From: Clostridiales bacterium
Lineage (GTDB): Bacteria; Bacillota; Clostridia; Christensenellales; Borkfalkiaceae
NCBI GenBank assembly: GCA_015055965.1
Contig: SVHG01000005.1
Span: 1-64,000 of the forward strand
Length of the DNA: 64,000 bases
Direction: 5' to 3'
This document shows, piece by piece, positions 44,966 through 53,109 of this stretch. Each line of letters starts with the position of its first letter. The first letter of the stretch is position 1. The notes below the pieces were generated by a model. That model saw only the letters and a program-made list of their open reading frames with translations. It was not told the DNA's origin and searched no databases. The translations under genes and the position numbers were made by a program.

Positions 44966-45508
44966 TTATTTACCTTTTTTTTCTCTAACTAACGTTTTAA
45001 TAAGTCTTGGTCTGTTATAGCGTTGAAGTATTACGAATAGGCAATCGACTAGCGCTGCTAAAATAGAGGTTAGAATAAATGCAACCGCCCCGCCTAAAAA
45101 AGGTATTAAGGTTATGGGCAGTAAACTTAACACCGTAATTATCTCGTGCACTATTTCTGCCTGACAGGTTGCGCCTATTATTTCCGCAACGTTTTTTTGA
45201 GTTATATCAAAAGCTTCCGGACTATAGGTGGGAAGGTGTTTTTTCCATTTGCGCACGCGTAACAGCTTGTAAAGCTTTTTTTCAAACCTTTTTTCTTTAA
45301 ACCAAAAGCTATTATGGTTGGCTTTGTTTTTCATAATAGAATTTACTATATAACCAACGGCAAGGCGCATTACAAAGTGATAAAGGGTAATCCCTAAAGT
45401 AATTGTAACGCCTTCTAAAGCGCCGTTTTTTGTTATAATAAAAAGGGGTAAGGATACAAAAAAGGCAACGCACAAAAGCGCGGTTATTAAAATCATTTTC
45501 TTTTTCAA
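44966..45508 (-). CDS. CrtO-like membrane acyltransferase-family protein
   Basis: 180 aa with two N-terminal and two C-terminal hydrophobic helices. The middle reads NHNSFWFKEKRFEKKLYKLL then RVRKWKKHLPTYSPEAFD, a pattern of the glycosyl-4,4'-diaponeurosporenoate acyltransferase (CrtO) family. No carotenoid genes are nearby, so staphyloxanthin-type function is unlikely and the real substrate, perhaps a glycolipid, is unknown. It is monocistronic. Confidence 0.65.
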   Translation of the reverse strand: MKKKMILITALLCVAFFVSLPLFIITKNGALEGVTITLGITLYHFVMRLAVGYIVNSIMKNKANHNSFWFKEKRFEKKLYKLLRVRKWKKHLPTYSPEAFDITQKNVAEIIGATCQAEIVHEIITVLSLLPITLIPFLGGAVAFILTSILAALVDCLFVILQRYNRPRLIKTLVREKKGK

Positions 45509-45649
45509 CTATCTATCCCCTATTTTATTTATTTGCTAAATTATATCATACCGCTGTAAATAAATCAAGGCATACCCTGCTTTTTCATAACGATATTTTT
45601 TTCACGCGATATAACGCTTTCCGTATGGACTTGAACTCCTGTACCAAAT

Positions 45650-45720
45650 CACGCCGCAGGCGTGCATATCATCAAAAGGAAGTTTTGTATATCACCAAGG
45701 CGAAAGCCTTGTATATCATC
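45650..45720. repeat. hairpin array with constant TATATCATC spacer
   Basis: Three different small hairpins (CACGCC-GCA-GGCGTG, AAAA-GGAAG-TTTT, CAAGGC-GAAA-GCCTTG) are separated by near-constant CATATCATC, TATATCACC and TATATCATC. Non-coding. The design matches the array at 55319-55417. Confidence 0.7.
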
Positions 45721-45783
45721 ATTAATTATTATGGCATGTCATTCAGAAAAACAAAAGGTAAAATGAAAGTTACATAACACAAG

Positions 45784-46647
45784 TCAATCACCTTTCTCCC
45801 TTTTCTTCCTGTATTCTGTAGGCGTCATGCCTGTATACTTTCTGAACAATCTGCTGAAATAAAGCGCATTTTCATAACCCACTTCGTTTGAAATTTCGGA
45901 AATATTTTTGGCTGAATTCTCAAGATATCCTTTTGCCATAGCAATTCTCAATGAAATAATGTATTGCATCGGTGATATTTTCATAATGCTTTTGAAGTTA
46001 TGAATAAACCAGTTCACGCTCATCAAATGTTCTACGGCATACTGCTCAATAGAAATCTGCTTGTTATAGTTATCCTTAAAATAATGCGCGGCTCTTTCAA
46101 TATCGTTAATGGTGTCATTTTTTGTTTCTCGACCTTCTTTGATATAACGATTGATTGTAATTAGGATATGATGCATATAGAGACTAATCATATCTTCATA
46201 GTTTACTCGCTGCAATTGAAGTTCCCGTATCATCTGATTGTAGATCCAAGGGTAATCGGGAGAGACTCCGGTATAAAATACATTTTCATCATGTGGTAGC
46301 TCGTAGCGTTCAAGATATTCTTCAACCTTCCATCCGGTAAAATGTACCCAGTAAACCTCGGTTTTATCAACAGCATAGTAATAGTATACCTGCGGTTCAC
46401 CAGGACGAAACAAAATCATATTGCCTTTGGTAACAATGGTTGGTTCTTTGCTTCCTTTGAAATAGAAATAACCTTTTCCCGCCGCAATATATAACAACTG
46501 ATAATCGTTTCTTCCTTCCGGATGAGGCGTTTCGATTTCGGGAGTCGTGTGGAGTCGGTAATATCCGCAGTTGTTTATTCGGAGCGGTACCGTCAGATCT
46601 TCTAAGTTGGGATTTTCTTCGTCAACATACGCTACATTTATATACAT
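45784..46647 (-). CDS. AraC-family regulator of the lactose cluster
   Basis: The ATG at 46647 (AAAGGAGC upstream) gives 287 aa; a longer frame from 46704 would run into the promoter. The N-terminal cupin-like sugar-sensing domain covers about 30-130 (HPEGRNDYQLLYIAAGKGYFYF). The C-terminal double HTH covers about 190-285 (ISIEQYAVEHLMSVNWFIHNFK, ISNEVGYENALYFSRLFRKYTGMTPTEYRK). It is divergent from the symporter-beta-galactosidase operon and so probably its activator. Confidence 0.9.
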   Translation of the reverse strand: MYINVAYVDEENPNLEDLTVPLRINNCGYYRLHTTPEIETPHPEGRNDYQLLYIAAGKGYFYFKGSKEPTIVTKGNMILFRPGEPQVYYYYAVDKTEVYWVHFTGWKVEEYLERYELPHDENVFYTGVSPDYPWIYNQMIRELQLQRVNYEDMISLYMHHILITINRYIKEGRETKNDTINDIERAAHYFKDNYNKQISIEQYAVEHLMSVNWFIHNFKSIMKISPMQYIISLRIAMAKGYLENSAKNISEISNEVGYENALYFSRLFRKYTGMTPTEYRKKREKGD

Positions 46648-46686
46648 ATCAAAGCTCCTTTTACGCGTGATTGTGATTATGTTCAT

Positions 46687-46716
46687 ATTATACCACAAAA
46701 ACATTGACTATGTCAA
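46687..46716 (-). promoter_or_regulatory. promoter of the araC-type gene with palindrome over the -35
   Basis: -35 TTGACA (46711-46716), 18-bp spacer, -10 TATAAT (46687-46692). TTGAC-TAT-GTCAA (46704-46716) is a perfect inverted repeat covering the -35, a possible regulator site. Confidence 0.7.
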
Positions 46717-46760
46717 CCTCAACAAAGTGATTTTGTGCATATATTGATTAATTCTATTTA

Positions 46761-46789
46761 TTGAAATGCGACGGAAAATCGTGTATAAT
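46761..46789 (+). promoter_or_regulatory. promoter of the symporter-beta-galactosidase-mgsA operon
   Basis: -35 TTGAAA (46761-46766), 17-bp spacer, -10 TATAAT (46784-46789). Confidence 0.7.
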
Positions 46790-46843
46790 ATAAACACAAG
46801 CATGATGCGATTCCCCAAATTTTAAGAAAAAAAGGAGTTTATT

Positions 46844-48232
46844 ATGGAACAAAAAAAGTATTTAAAATGGTATCACAAAGTCGGATATGGATCCGGAGAC
46901 GTAGCTGGAAACTGCGTATACGCGCTGCTTACAGCATTCATGATGATCTATCTGACCGACACTGTCGGACTCAGTATGGGCATCGTAAGTACCTTGATCG
47001 CTGTCTCAAAGATTTTTGACGGTGTATCAGACTTTTTCTTTGGAAGAATGATCGACAAGACGCATACGAAGATGGGTAAGGCGCGTCCTTGGATGCTTTG
47101 GCCCTATATCGGTTGCTCCGTTTGCCTCGTAGCTTGTTTCGCAATACCGTTAAGCTGGGGTGACACCGCACAGTACATTTTCTTCTTTATCGCATACACT
47201 CTTCTTAACGCAGTTTTCTTTACCTCAAACAATATCGCATACGCTTCTCTTACCGCACTCATAACCAAGAACACCAATGAGAGAGTGCAGCTTGGAACAT
47301 TCCGTTTTATCTTTGCATTCGGAACGAAGATCTTTATTGAGGCAATCACTGTATTCGCAGTAACTTGGCTCGGCGGTGGCGCAATGGGTTGGAGAAACAT
47401 TGCAATCATCTACGCTGTTATAGGTCTTATCGTTAATACCATTTCCGTATTCTCCGTTAAGGAGCTTCCCGAGGCTGACGAGGGAATGGAAGAGGAGAGA
47501 GAGGAGGAGCACAAGCTCACCTTCCTTCAGTCCTTCAAGCTTCTACTTAAGAACAAGTACTACGTTGTAATTTGCCTTACCTATATTCTTACTCAGCTTT
47601 ACGCATCTGTTATCGGTATGGGAACATACTACACAAAGTATATCCTTGGCGATGAAACACTGTTCAGTGATATCTCACTTGCAATCAATATTACGATGGT
47701 CCTAGCTCTGATCGCTCTCCCGTTCGTTATCAAGAAGATGCGCGGCATGTATAAGTTGAATATGATCGGCTATATTATCGCAGCCGCCGGCAGAGTTGGT
47801 GTAATGGTTGCCGGCTATGCAGGAAACGTTCCGCTGATGCTTGTCTTTACGGCAGTATCGACTATCGGTATCGCACCTCTCCAGGGTGATATGAACGCTC
47901 TTATCGCATCTTGCTCCGAGTATACAACGCTTACCACAGGTCACCGTATTGACGGTATGATGTTCTCTTGCTCCTCGCTTGGAATCAAGATCGGTGGCGC
48001 TTTCGGTACAGCTCTTTGCGGTTGGCTTCTAGATTCCACGGGGTTCGTAGAAAACACCACCCAAAACGCAGCAACCATCGGAATGCTTCACTTCCTCTAT
48101 CTGTGGGCGCCTATCATTATTTGCGGCGCAGTATTCCTCTTAATCTCGCTTCTCAAGGTTGAGAAAGCAAACGAAAAACTTCTCGAGGCAAGAGAAGACA
48201 AGTCTGTACCGGACGTATACGGTAATGTATAA
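46844..48232 (+). CDS. GPH-family (MelB-like) sugar:cation symporter
   Basis: 462 aa with about 12 transmembrane helices. The conserved N-terminal motif KVGYGSGDVAGNCVYALLTAFMMIYLTDTVGL and FFFGRMIDKTHTKMGKARPWMLW, including the loop 2-3 signature, define the glycoside-pentoside-hexuronide family. The cytoplasmic centre is acidic (EADEGMEEEREEE). With the next gene it should import lactose or another beta-galactoside. Codon choice (CTC, ATC, GGA) differs from flanking genes. Confidence 0.92.
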   Translation: MEQKKYLKWYHKVGYGSGDVAGNCVYALLTAFMMIYLTDTVGLSMGIVSTLIAVSKIFDGVSDFFFGRMIDKTHTKMGKARPWMLWPYIGCSVCLVACFAIPLSWGDTAQYIFFFIAYTLLNAVFFTSNNIAYASLTALITKNTNERVQLGTFRFIFAFGTKIFIEAITVFAVTWLGGGAMGWRNIAIIYAVIGLIVNTISVFSVKELPEADEGMEEEREEEHKLTFLQSFKLLLKNKYYVVICLTYILTQLYASVIGMGTYYTKYILGDETLFSDISLAINITMVLALIALPFVIKKMRGMYKLNMIGYIIAAAGRVGVMVAGYAGNVPLMLVFTAVSTIGIAPLQGDMNALIASCSEYTTLTTGHRIDGMMFSCSSLGIKIGGAFGTALCGWLLDSTGFVENTTQNAATIGMLHFLYLWAPIIICGAVFLLISLLKVEKANEKLLEAREDKSVPDVYGNV

Positions 48233-48243
48233 GGAGAAATTAA

Positions 48244-50814
48244 ATGAAAGAGTACGAAAGATTCGAACGTATAGGCACTACCCCTCATAGAAGCTACTAT
48301 ATTCCTTTCGCTGAAAAAGACGTCATCAGAACCAAGCATGGTATTCAGGACCGCACGTCAAGCTCTCGTTTTATGTCGCTCGATGGTATATGGCAGATCA
48401 AAAAGCTTGATCATATTGAGGACTTTGAGGTCAATGAAAAGCTTGAAGACAGAATTCCCGTTCCGGCGTGTGTTCAGATGCACGGATATGACCACATTCA
48501 GTACTTGAATACGAGATATCCTTTCCCGGTTATGCTTCCGCACCTTCCTTATGAGAATCCGTGTTGGCATTATCGCCGTACCTTCAATCTGAAAAAGAAG
48601 CAAGGCGAGAAATATTACGTTAACTTTGAAGGTGTTGACTCCGCATTTTATCTCTACGTAAATGGACGGTTCAAGGGATATTCTCAGATCTCCCACGCAA
48701 CCAGCGAGTTTGACGTGACCGAGCTTGCCCTAAACGGAGAGAACACCATCGACGTTCTGGTTCTCAAGTGGTGCATTTCCACCTATCTCGAATGTCAGGA
48801 TAAGTTCCGCTTTTCGGGTATTTACAGAAACGTATATCTGCTCACCCGTCCCGAAAAGCATATATCCGATTATAAGATTGAAACGAAACTGTCGGGTAGC
48901 GACGGCATACTCTCATTTACAAATGAGAGCAAAGTGGATATAAAGCTTGTTTTCGAAGATAACAGCGTCATCGTTCCTGCCGGTATGAAGGCTGAAATCG
49001 TTCATCCGAGAGCAAAGCATTGGACGGCTGAGAAGCCTAATCTTTATACGCTTGAAATCCATGCAAACGGTGAAAAGATTGAAGAAAGCATCGGATTCCG
49101 CGAAGTAAGCATCGATGGAAAGGTGTTCAAGATCAACGGCAATCCTGTGAAGCTCAAAGGCGTAAACAGACATGACTTTAATTGCGAGACCGCCGCGACC
49201 GTAAGCCTTGAGGATATGGCGAAGGACATCCACTTGATGAAGGAGCTGAACGTCAACGCAGTCAGAACCTCTCACTACCCCAACAGCCCCGAATTCTATC
49301 TGCTTTGTGATAAATTCGGTATCTATGTTATGGACGAAGCAGACCTTGAAATGCATGGTGCTTGCACCCGTGACGGTCGCTATGATATCCCTCTGTGGAA
49401 GGAGTATGCAGAGAACAATTTCTTTGCTCCCGGCATTACCGACAGACATACGGCACTTGTTGAAAGAGATAAGAACCGTACCAGTGTTATCATTTGGTCG
49501 CTCGGAAACGAAAGCTCCTTCGGAAAAGCATTCTTTAAGGGTGCGAATTACATCAAAAACCGTGATAAGACAAGACCTGTACACTACGAGGGCTTGCAGA
49601 ACGCTGATCCTAAATACTACTATACCGAGCTTGTTGATATGGTAAGTATGATGTATCCCTCTTTTGACACCATACGCGAAAAGGTTCTTGACAATCCCCA
49701 AGAAAACCGTCCGTTCGTACTTTGCGAGTACACCCACGCGATGGGTAACTCCTGCGGTGATATCGCTGCATATTGGGATATGATTTATAACAATGAGCAG
49801 ATGATGGGTGCATTCGTATGGGAATGGGCTGACCACGGTATCAAGACCGATGATGGATTCCTTTACGGCGGTGACTTTGAAGAACCCGAGCACGACGGCA
49901 ACTTCTGTGCGGACGGTCTTCTGACTCCCGACAGAAAGCTAAAATCCAATGCGCTTGAAATGATGGCTGTTTACGGAGGTAAGACTACTTCCGAAATGTG
50001 TGAGGTAGACGTCCCCAAGAGCTCTTATAAGTTCTCCTCCGCAATCGCAATTGAGGTCAACGAACACACGGGCGAGATTACCTCGATCAAGGCAGATGGA
50101 AATGAAATTCTCCGCACACCCATCCACTTCAACATTACCCGTTACACCGATAATGACCGTGACTTGATTCCTCATTGGATCGGTCGCTGCCATCTTTCCT
50201 CTTGCAAGCCCCACATTTTCTCTTGTGAGAAATCAAAGAATCATTATAAGTTTGAAGGTGTTCTTGCGGCAAACTGCTTGATGCCTGCTGTAAAATTCAC
50301 CATCGAGTATACTGTAATTGCTAATGAGCTGACCGTCAACGTTTCCTATAAGCTTGCCGATTACGTTCAGCGCTTCCCGAGATTCGGATTTGAGTTTGGC
50401 GTAGATAAAGGTCACTGCAACTTCTCTTACATTGGCTTTGGACCTATGGAAAGCTATGCGGATAAAAAGGCCGCTTGCGAGTATGGATACTACGTAAGCT
50501 CCGCAGAGGAAAACTACGATATGAAGTATATCCGTCCGCAAGAATCGGGTAGCCACTATGCTTGTAAGTATATGGCTGTCAAGGATCTGTTCAAGGTAAC
50601 TGCCGATAAGCCCTTCTCCTGCTCGGTCAACCCGTATACTACCGAGCAACTCAGAGAAACACTTCACTCCTTTGAGCTTGAAGAAAACGATTTTGTCAAC
50701 GTCTGTATTGACGTTGCAATGCGCGGCGTAGGCTCTCATTCCTGCGGTCCCGATCTTCCCGAGGAATTTGAAATTCCAAGAGAAGGAAACAACACCTTTA
50801 AGTTCACATTTTAA
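48244..50814 (+). CDS. lacZ: beta-galactosidase, GH2
   Basis: 856 aa. It hydrolyses lactose or related beta-galactosides. The sugar-binding and Ig-like domains come first (about 60-310), then the TIM barrel. The acid/base is Glu423 ([11 protein letters not shown]) and the predicted nucleophile is Glu495 ([13 protein letters not shown]); [22 protein letters not shown] near 337-358 is typical. The C-terminal domain 5 follows. It lacks a signal peptide, so it acts in the cytoplasm after uptake by the symporter 11 bp upstream. It is shorter than the E. coli enzyme. Confidence 0.94.
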   Translation: MKEYERFERIGTTPHRSYYIPFAEKDVIRTKHGIQDRTSSSRFMSLDGIWQIKKLDHIEDFEVNEKLEDRIPVPACVQMHGYDHIQYLNTRYPFPVMLPHLPYENPCWHYRRTFNLKKKQGEKYYVNFEGVDSAFYLYVNGRFKGYSQISHATSEFDVTELALNGENTIDVLVLKWCISTYLECQDKFRFSGIYRNVYLLTRPEKHISDYKIETKLSGSDGILSFTNESKVDIKLVFEDNSVIVPAGMKAEIVHPRAKHWTAEKPNLYTLEIHANGEKIEESIGFREVSIDGKVFKINGNPVKLKGVNRHDFNCETAATVSLEDMAKDIHLMKELNVNAVRTSHYPNSPEFYLLCDKFGIYVMDEADLEMHGACTRDGRYDIPLWKEYAENNFFAPGITDRHTALVERDKNRTSVIIWSLGNESSFGKAFFKGANYIKNRDKTRPVHYEGLQNADPKYYYTELVDMVSMMYPSFDTIREKVLDNPQENRPFVLCEYTHAMGNSCGDIAAYWDMIYNNEQMMGAFVWEWADHGIKTDDGFLYGGDFEEPEHDGNFCADGLLTPDRKLKSNALEMMAVYGGKTTSEMCEVDVPKSSYKFSSAIAIEVNEHTGEITSIKADGNEILRTPIHFNITRYTDNDRDLIPHWIGRCHLSSCKPHIFSCEKSKNHYKFEGVLAANCLMPAVKFTIEYTVIANELTVNVSYKLADYVQRFPRFGFEFGVDKGHCNFSYIGFGPMESYADKKAACEYGYYVSSAEENYDMKYIRPQESGSHYACKYMAVKDLFKVTADKPFSCSVNPYTTEQLRETLHSFELEENDFVNVCIDVAMRGVGSHSCGPDLPEEFEIPREGNNTFKFTF

Positions 50815-50912
50815 TTGAAACAACCTTCTGCGGTGTTGCGGACGGAAGAATATACGACTTTCGGAGGCATCTGCAAGGATGTCTCCTATTTTCTAAAAAA
50901 GGAGAAAAGATA

Positions 50913-51296
50913 ATGAAAATTGCTTTAATTGCACACGACAAGAAAAAAGAAGAAATCATAGATCTCGCCAAGAAATATAAGGAAGTTCTTGCCGAGTATG
51001 AACTCTATGCTACAGGTACGACCGGCACACTTATCATGGGTGAAACCTCACTTCCGATACATAGAATGAAAAGCGGACCTCTCGGTGGGGATCAACAGAT
51101 CGGCGCAATGCTTGCAAACGGAGAGCTTGGGCTGATTATCTTCCTACGCGATCCTCTGACCGCACAGCCTCATGAGCCCGACGTTTCAGCCCTTCTTAGA
51201 CTTTGCGACGTTCAAAAGATACCGCTTGCAACTAACGCAAGCAGTGCAAAAATTATGCTTGAATCGTTAAAGAGCGGTACTTTTCCGACGAAGTAA
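50913..51296 (+). CDS. mgsA: methylglyoxal synthase
   Basis: Converts dihydroxyacetone phosphate to methylglyoxal plus phosphate, 127 aa. [30 protein letters not shown] and the catalytic region [11 protein letters not shown] (Asp60) with [21 protein letters not shown] (His87, Asp90) are complete. GGAG precedes the ATG. It lies 98 bp after the beta-galactosidase and before a strong terminator, so it seems to be the third gene of the lactose operon, where it could relieve triose-phosphate build-up. Confidence 0.95.
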   Translation: MKIALIAHDKKKEEIIDLAKKYKEVLAEYELYATGTTGTLIMGETSLPIHRMKSGPLGGDQQIGAMLANGELGLIIFLRDPLTAQPHEPDVSALLRLCDVQKIPLATNASSAKIMLESLKSGTFPTK

Positions 51297-51345
51297 TGCT
51301 GATTAAGTGAGATCATTCTTTGCTAACTGTGTTTTATCTCCATAA

Positions 51346-51395
51346 AAAAGCCGCTATCAATGCGTAATTTGAACGCGCTGATAGCGGTTTTTATT
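51346..51395 (+). terminator. terminator of the lactose operon
   Basis: CCGCTATCA (51351-51359) pairs with TGATAGCGG (51379-51387), followed by TTTTTATTTTT. Confidence 0.9.
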
Positions 51396-51542
51396 TTTCC
51401 GCGACAATAAAGCAGTTAACAATTTCATGATATAATGATGGCTCGTCTTTTGACAAAATCTTTATATAGTAAATACCTGCAAGGCTGCTGCTAAAGCCTT
51501 TTTTATTATCCACCGGCATAGCCGGCGGTTTTGTTTGTATAT
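51396..51542. other. non-coding stretch with two further terminator-like hairpins
   Basis: AAGGCTGCTGCTAAAGCCTTTTTT (about 51480-51503) and CCACCGGCATAGCCGGCGG-TTTTG (about 51510-51533) look like plus-strand terminators with no obvious gene before them. No promoter or gene was identified. Confidence 0.5.
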
Positions 51543-51570
51543 AAAAAAATCGACAAGTAAAAAACTTGTC
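51543..51570 (-). terminator. terminator of tRNA-Gln
   Basis: CGACAAGT (51563-51570 in RNA order) pairs with ACTTGTCG (51551-51558), followed by seven U on the minus strand, just after the tRNA CCA end. Confidence 0.9.
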
Positions 51571-51578
51571 GAATTTTT

Positions 51579-51653
51579 TGGCTGGGGTGGAGAGATTCGA
51601 ACTCCCGGATGACGGAGTCAGAGTCCGTAGCCTTACCGCTTGGCGACACCCCA
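51579..51653 (-). tRNA. tRNA-Gln (anticodon CUG)
   Basis: 75 nt including an encoded CCA (51579-51581). Acceptor TGGGGTG pairs with CACCCCA, the D arm is GCCAAGCGGTAAGGC, the anticodon stem ACGGA/TCCGT holds the loop CTCTGAC with anticodon CTG (51621-51619), and the T arm contains GTTCGAATC. Identity follows from anticodon CUG, which reads CAG, and from the UGGGG acceptor typical of bacterial tRNA-Gln. Confidence 0.95.
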
Positions 51654-51726
51654 ATATTTATTTTGCGTAAGTTATTTTAGCAAATTTTTTGCGTTTAATC
51701 AACTGTTTTGCCTAACCTTTGCAAAA

Positions 51727-52320
51727 TTACAGGTATTTTTTTATCTCTTCATCAACCGTTTCGTACCGTTCGCGCGCCTCTTTTACGCAAAGGTAAGTTT
51801 CGGCAATATCAAAGCGCGCATCGTGGCTTGCCCCACTATCTTTAAAGAGCTTAACTGCAAAGCGAGTTGCATCATAGGGAAAAATATCAAAAAACTCAGC
51901 AAGCTCGCAAAGCTTTGGGTATTTATACCCCTTACCGTTCGCCTTTGAAATTTTTACAAGTGGTGTAAAGTAACGCATGGTATCTAACTTTTCTTTAAAC
52001 CTAAAGGTCTTGTAGCAGTTGGCAAATTCCGCCGTCATAAAATTAAAATCAAAGGGAAAATTGTGCGCAACTAAAAGGTCGGCTTTTTCAAAGTCGCTTT
52101 CTATTTCGTCGGCGTAATCGTAAAAGGTTTTTCCGCCGGAAAGTCTATATAGCTTTTCTACCGTTATGCCGTGCACCGCGGTTGAAGCATGCGATATGTA
52201 AGAATTGTAAAAATAAAAATTCTTGCCAACTATGCCCTCTTCACTTTCTATAATGTAAGAAAGCTGAATTATTCCACCGGGGGAAAGCCCCGTTGTTTCC
52301 GTATCGAAGTAAATTATCAT
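51727..52320 (-). CDS. DnaQ-family 3'-5' exonuclease (DEDDh)
   Basis: 197 aa. ExoI motif FDTETTGLSP (Asp6, Glu8), ExoII in DLLVAHNFPFDFNFM (about 105-119), and ExoIII with the terminal HDARFDIAETYLC (His-x4-Asp, about 174). It is a stand-alone nuclease, not a polymerase fusion. It may act in proofreading, repair or RNA turnover; the specific role cannot be assigned. Confidence 0.85.
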   Translation of the reverse strand: MIIYFDTETTGLSPGGIIQLSYIIESEEGIVGKNFYFYNSYISHASTAVHGITVEKLYRLSGGKTFYDYADEIESDFEKADLLVAHNFPFDFNFMTAEFANCYKTFRFKEKLDTMRYFTPLVKISKANGKGYKYPKLCELAEFFDIFPYDATRFAVKLFKDSGASHDARFDIAETYLCVKEARERYETVDEEIKKYL

Positions 52321-52332
52321 AAAAAACCCGTT

Positions 52333-52357
52333 TAACCGCCTTATAGGCTAACTTTTT
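52333..52357 (+). repeat. 25-bp dispersed motif, copy 7
   Basis: Core TAACCGCCTTATA (52333-52345), GGCTA, ACTTTTT. It lies immediately upstream of the exonuclease gene, between it and the lipoprotein gene. Confidence 0.8.
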
Positions 52358-52430
52358 GTTTGTTATATTTTAACATAGGCGTACTATTTTGTCAAGTTTT
52401 TTAATTAGTTTACTTTAACCCTTTATTTCT

Positions 52431-52460
52431 TTGACAAAGCAGTAAACTTTATGGTAGAAT
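52431..52460 (+). promoter_or_regulatory. promoter of the small lipoprotein gene
   Basis: TTGACA (52431-52436), 18-bp spacer, TAGAAT (52455-52460). Confidence 0.65.
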
Positions 52461-52494
52461 ATTTTTATAAAATACGTTCATACTACGGTGAAAT

Positions 52495-52830
52495 ATGAGT
52501 AAAAGGATTATAAGTCTTTTTCTTTTAGCGCTTGCGCCATTTTTGTTTTGCGCAGGTTGCAATAATGAAGAAGAGCAACCTCAATTTAAAATGAAGGCAA
52601 AAATTCTTGCCGTTAACAGTCATATAGAAGTGGAAATTCTTGAAGACGAATATAACAGCGGTCTGCTTTGGGTTAACTATTCTAAGGAAACCAGAATTGT
52701 TAATAGCAAAGGTAAAAGCATCTCTCTTGACTTACTTAAGGAAGGAGATGAAATAGAAATAGTTTATAGCGGTCAGGTTATGATGAGCTATCCCGGTCAA
52801 ATTTACGCTCAAAAGATTACCCTTTTATAA
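52495..52830 (+). CDS. small lipoprotein, DUF3221-like
   Basis: 111 aa. The signal peptide ends in the lipobox LFCAGC (Cys22). The mature OB-like domain reads MKAKILAVNSHIEVEI, then LLWVNYSKETRIV and LLKEGDEIEIVYSGQ, resembling small DUF3221-type lipoproteins. Function unknown; probably anchored on the outer face of the membrane. Confidence 0.75.
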   Translation: MSKRIISLFLLALAPFLFCAGCNNEEEQPQFKMKAKILAVNSHIEVEILEDEYNSGLLWVNYSKETRIVNSKGKSISLDLLKEGDEIEIVYSGQVMMSYPGQIYAQKITLL

Positions 52831-53038
52831 ATGAATTTATATAAGCATATTCAAAGATAGGTTAAAAGAACTAAGGCTAGAAAAAGGTATATCGCAAAAT
52901 GATTTAGGAAAGATTTTAAACCTTTCTAAAATGGCAATTTCTCATTGGTAAAATGGGCGGGCCCTATATTACTCAGCTAATAATTTTAGCTAATTATTTG
53001 AGGTTAGCGTGGATTATTTGATTGCGAAAAAGATATAG
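52831..53038 (+). pseudogene. decayed XRE-family HTH regulator
   Basis: From about 52850 the frame reads FKDRLKELRLEKGISQNDLG, then LNLSKMAISHW, a classic XRE helix-turn-helix, then an in-frame TAA where Glu is normal, N-G, further stops, and finally VSVDYLIAKK. There is no start codon in frame (the ATG at 52831 is out of frame). The stop plus the 5' frame change mean a non-functional remnant. Confidence 0.8.
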
Positions 53039-53052
53039 TATAATTTAAAATC

Positions 53053-53093
53053 AAAAAGCAAGTGTATTCTTTATAAATACGCTTGCTTTTTTT
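53053..53093 (+). terminator. bidirectional terminator
   Basis: AAAAAGCAAGTGTAT (53053-53067) pairs with ATACGCTTGCTTTTT (53077-53091), with T runs both ways. It serves dapL on the minus strand. Confidence 0.85.
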
Positions 53094-53109
53094 GTAACTT
53101 GTGCTTTTT

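Noticed and set aside
48913..49893. 326-codon minus-strand open frame inside the beta-galactosidase gene
   Set aside because: Antisense to catalytic-domain codons and without recognisable protein features.
51391..51654. Small minus-strand frame across the tRNA-Gln region
   Set aside because: It reads through the tRNA gene and its terminator, so it cannot be a real protein gene.
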